Source: an uncultured Bacilli bacterium
Lineage (GTDB): Bacteria > Bacillota_I > Bacilli_A > RF39 > UBA660
Reading direction: 5' to 3'
Length of the DNA: 7,058 nt
Assembly: GCA_948497845.1 (NCBI GenBank)
Contig: CAOOMX010000052.1
Coordinates: forward strand, 1-7,058
Part shown: positions 5,462-7,058 of the stretch, piece by piece
Layout of the letters: every line of letters starts with the position of its first letter
Numbering within the stretch: position 1 is the stretch's first letter
Notes under the pieces: generated by a model
Seen by the model: only the letters and a program-made list of their open reading frames with translations
Told to the model about the DNA's origin: nothing
The model's database searches: none
Made by a program: the position numbers and the translations under genes

Positions 5462-5724
5462 TAAATAGTTTTGTAATTGTAGGTAGAATAAATAATATAA
5501 AAATTGATAAGGATAGCACTACTCTAGTTATAGCTATTAAAAGACCTTATAAAAATTGTTCTGGAGAATATGAAGACGACCTGTTAGAAGTTAGACCTTT
5601 TAAGATGCCAGATAGTATAGATGCATTTTTAAATATTGACGATGTTGTTGGTATTAAAGGACGAATACAAAGTGACAATGTTTTACTTGCCGAAAAAGTT
5701 ACTATTGTGAAAAAAGGCGACTAA
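5458..5724 (+). CDS. Minimal single-stranded DNA-binding (SSB-like) OB-fold protein
   Basis: The product is 88 residues. Start ATG 5458 follows AAGGAG (5447-5452) by 5 bases and overlaps the upstream stop. The pattern follows the SSB family step by step: MINSFVIVGRI at the N-terminus, the strand TLVIAIKRPYKN (22-33), GEYEDDLLEVRPF (36-48) where SSB has its GEYETDF strand, the helix, then VVGIKGRIQS (63-72) matching the V-x-V-x-GR-L/I strand, and a final strand AEKVTIV. It is about half the length of a housekeeping Bacillota SSB. It stops right after the OB-fold, so the flexible linker and the acidic tail ending in DDxxPF that recruit partners are absent. Such short versions occur on phages, plasmids and conjugative elements. 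It probably protects or delivers single-stranded DNA for a mobile or replicative module, but no other such gene is visible. Confidence 0.75.
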   Translation: MINSFVIVGRINNIKIDKDSTTLVIAIKRPYKNCSGEYEDDLLEVRPFKMPDSIDAFLNIDDVVGIKGRIQSDNVLLAEKVTIVKKGD

Positions 5725-7028
5725 CTCACTCGAGACCTGTATTTATTGACTCTATCGCTATTAAGAAGATTTCTTCTTTTTTTATTGCAACAATCACAGA
5801 TTCTTTTTTTACTTCCATCTCTTAATGTATGTGATTTTCCTCTTATTTCTTTGTGACATTCATCACATATTTTATATTTGATAGGTTTAAGTTTTTTATC
5901 ACTTCCAAAATAATATAAATAAAAGATATTCCATGCTGCGACAATGGTGCTATCGTAGATAGTTTCATTTGTAAGAGTATTAGATGATTTATCTAGTACT
6001 TTTTTCCTGTATGAGTTTAATTTATGATTAAGTAATTCGTTACAATTATTAGAAATGTAGAAATCAATATCTTCTATGCTCCTAATTGTCTTTTTAATTA
6101 TAGATTCCACTTTCTCGTCGTATTCAAAATCTATTCCAAGGACATAAAAAGAACAAATATAATCGTCCCATTCGAAAGAAGCATCATCATAACACAATAC
6201 TTTGTTCCATAGTTCCTTGTAAATATAAATAGCCAAGCATATTAGAATGAAATTATTTATAGGAATTTCAACCTCTCTCCTACTATATATCTCAGTTTTC
6301 CAATAAGGAACACCGTACACTTCACAAAAATTTTTAACTTGGGTAAATATATTTTCTGATGACTTACTTGTGGATCTGTTTTCAATCACTCCTCCAAGTA
6401 AATTCTTTATGTTTAGCGGAATATAGCTGACACTATTTAATAGTGGAGAATAATCGACATAATCTATATTATTCTTTAGTATTTTTAGCAGTGTTTTATA
6501 ATTTATGGATAATTTAGTTTGAGCTTCTCCAAATTTTAAATCTGTATCTGATATTCCATATTTTACGAGCCTAATCATTTCTTGTATTTCTTCAGGAGTA
6601 TTTAATTCTTTTGTATTAACTTTATGCTCTTTAAATAGTTTATAGCAATTCTTAAATATGTTATAAAAAGCAACATATTTATCGATATCTGTATCGTCGT
6701 AAAAATCATTTGAAACATTATTTTTATTTTCTTCATCTAATAAGCCAGTATTAACTATGATTTCATTTTTAAAATCATTAGCACACGCATTTTTTAGTAG
6801 TTCTATTATTCTTGTGTTCTTTTTATCACGATCTAGAGTATCAAATTTCATAACACTGTCGTTTATTTTCTCTGCTTCCTTAACACAATATTGGTTAATT
6901 TCCTTGTTTATATTTTCCCCTATATTATAAGCATCTTTAACAAGCTCATGGTCGTTATATTCTTTTATTTTTTCTAGGGAATTATTTTCATTACACAATA
7001 GTAGAATTTCGTTTTTTGTTATTCTCAT
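5721..7028 (-). CDS. Protein with C-terminal CxxC...CxxC zinc-finger-like motif, function unknown
   Basis: The product is 435 residues from the ATG at 7028-7026. The body (residues 1-380) is mostly helical, Asn/Lys/Glu-rich and unrecognised, with a hydrophobic helix near 256-272 (PINNFILICLAIYIYKE). The C-terminus has Cys388-x2-Cys391, 19 residues, then Cys411-x2-Cys414, followed by a basic run (KKRRN, then KYRSR). That layout suits a zinc finger or zinc ribbon that binds nucleic acid. It recalls CGNR-type fingers, but the exact CGNR sequence is absent. There is no ribosome binding site before the ATG, and the frame stays open to the window edge (7029-7058), so the true start may lie beyond it. 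The C-terminal stop overlaps that of the SSB-like gene by 4 bases, tail to tail, with no terminator between. Confidence 0.75.
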   Translation of the reverse strand: MRITKNEILLLCNENNSLEKIKEYNDHELVKDAYNIGENINKEINQYCVKEAEKINDSVMKFDTLDRDKKNTRIIELLKNACANDFKNEIIVNTGLLDEENKNNVSNDFYDDTDIDKYVAFYNIFKNCYKLFKEHKVNTKELNTPEEIQEMIRLVKYGISDTDLKFGEAQTKLSINYKTLLKILKNNIDYVDYSPLLNSVSYIPLNIKNLLGGVIENRSTSKSSENIFTQVKNFCEVYGVPYWKTEIYSRREVEIPINNFILICLAIYIYKELWNKVLCYDDASFEWDDYICSFYVLGIDFEYDEKVESIIKKTIRSIEDIDFYISNNCNELLNHKLNSYRKKVLDKSSNTLTNETIYDSTIVAAWNIFYLYYFGSDKKLKPIKYKICDECHKEIRGKSHTLRDGSKKRICDCCNKKRRNLLNSDRVNKYRSRVS

Positions 7029-7058
7029 ATTATATTTTTCAAATTTTTTAACATTTTT

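Overview
This is an AT-rich window with short intergenic gaps, strong Shine-Dalgarno sequences and Bacillota-type codon use. TGA is used as a stop (ends of the genes at 112-510, 1411-1659 and 4994-5461) and tryptophan is read from TGG, so the standard bacterial code applies and this is not a code-4 Mycoplasma. The best guess is an uncultivated, gut-type low-GC Bacillota (Bacilli or Clostridia). That is inference from composition and protein style only. No rRNA, tRNA, CRISPR array, transposase or integrase is visible.

Left part (1-1425). The window opens inside a gene that ends at 119 with a very basic C-terminus. Two small acidic proteins of unknown family (112-510 and 513-1034) follow, tightly packed and translationally linked. 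A third small protein (1096-1392) has its own possible promoter. A large upstream gene followed by small acidic genes would fit a polymorphic toxin with immunity genes, but the toxin body lies outside the window, so this stays a hypothesis. A bidirectional terminator at 1381-1425 closes this part.

Middle part (1411-4922), the most interesting region. A small XRE-type repressor (1411-1659, minus strand) is divergent from a three-gene operon. Between them lie a strong promoter (TTGACA, 18 bases, TGaTAATAT), two palindromes that could be operators, and a roughly 110-nt leader that can fold into an H-type pseudoknot, a 10-bp hairpin and an intrinsic terminator. The terminator stands before the first gene, so the leader is either a free small RNA or an attenuator or riboswitch. 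One leader segment can pair either in the pseudoknot or with the terminator 5' arm. The operon encodes three single-pass membrane proteins with exported domains. The first has an RsgI-like middle domain with the Asn-Pro-Ser motif but no anti-sigma domain. The second has two Ig-like repeats and a beta-rich C-terminal domain. The third has a short two-Cys motif, an Asn/Pro-rich stalk and a Cys-containing C-terminal domain. The second and third share a nearly interchangeable N-terminal anchor. A terminator follows at 4893-4922.

Right part (4994-7058). An unknown helical protein overlaps a minimal SSB-like OB-fold protein by 4 bases. This pair converges, again with a 4-base stop-codon overlap, on a 435-residue minus-strand protein ending in a CxxC...CxxC zinc-finger-like motif. 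The SSB-like gene hints at a mobile or replicative element, but nothing else in the window proves one.
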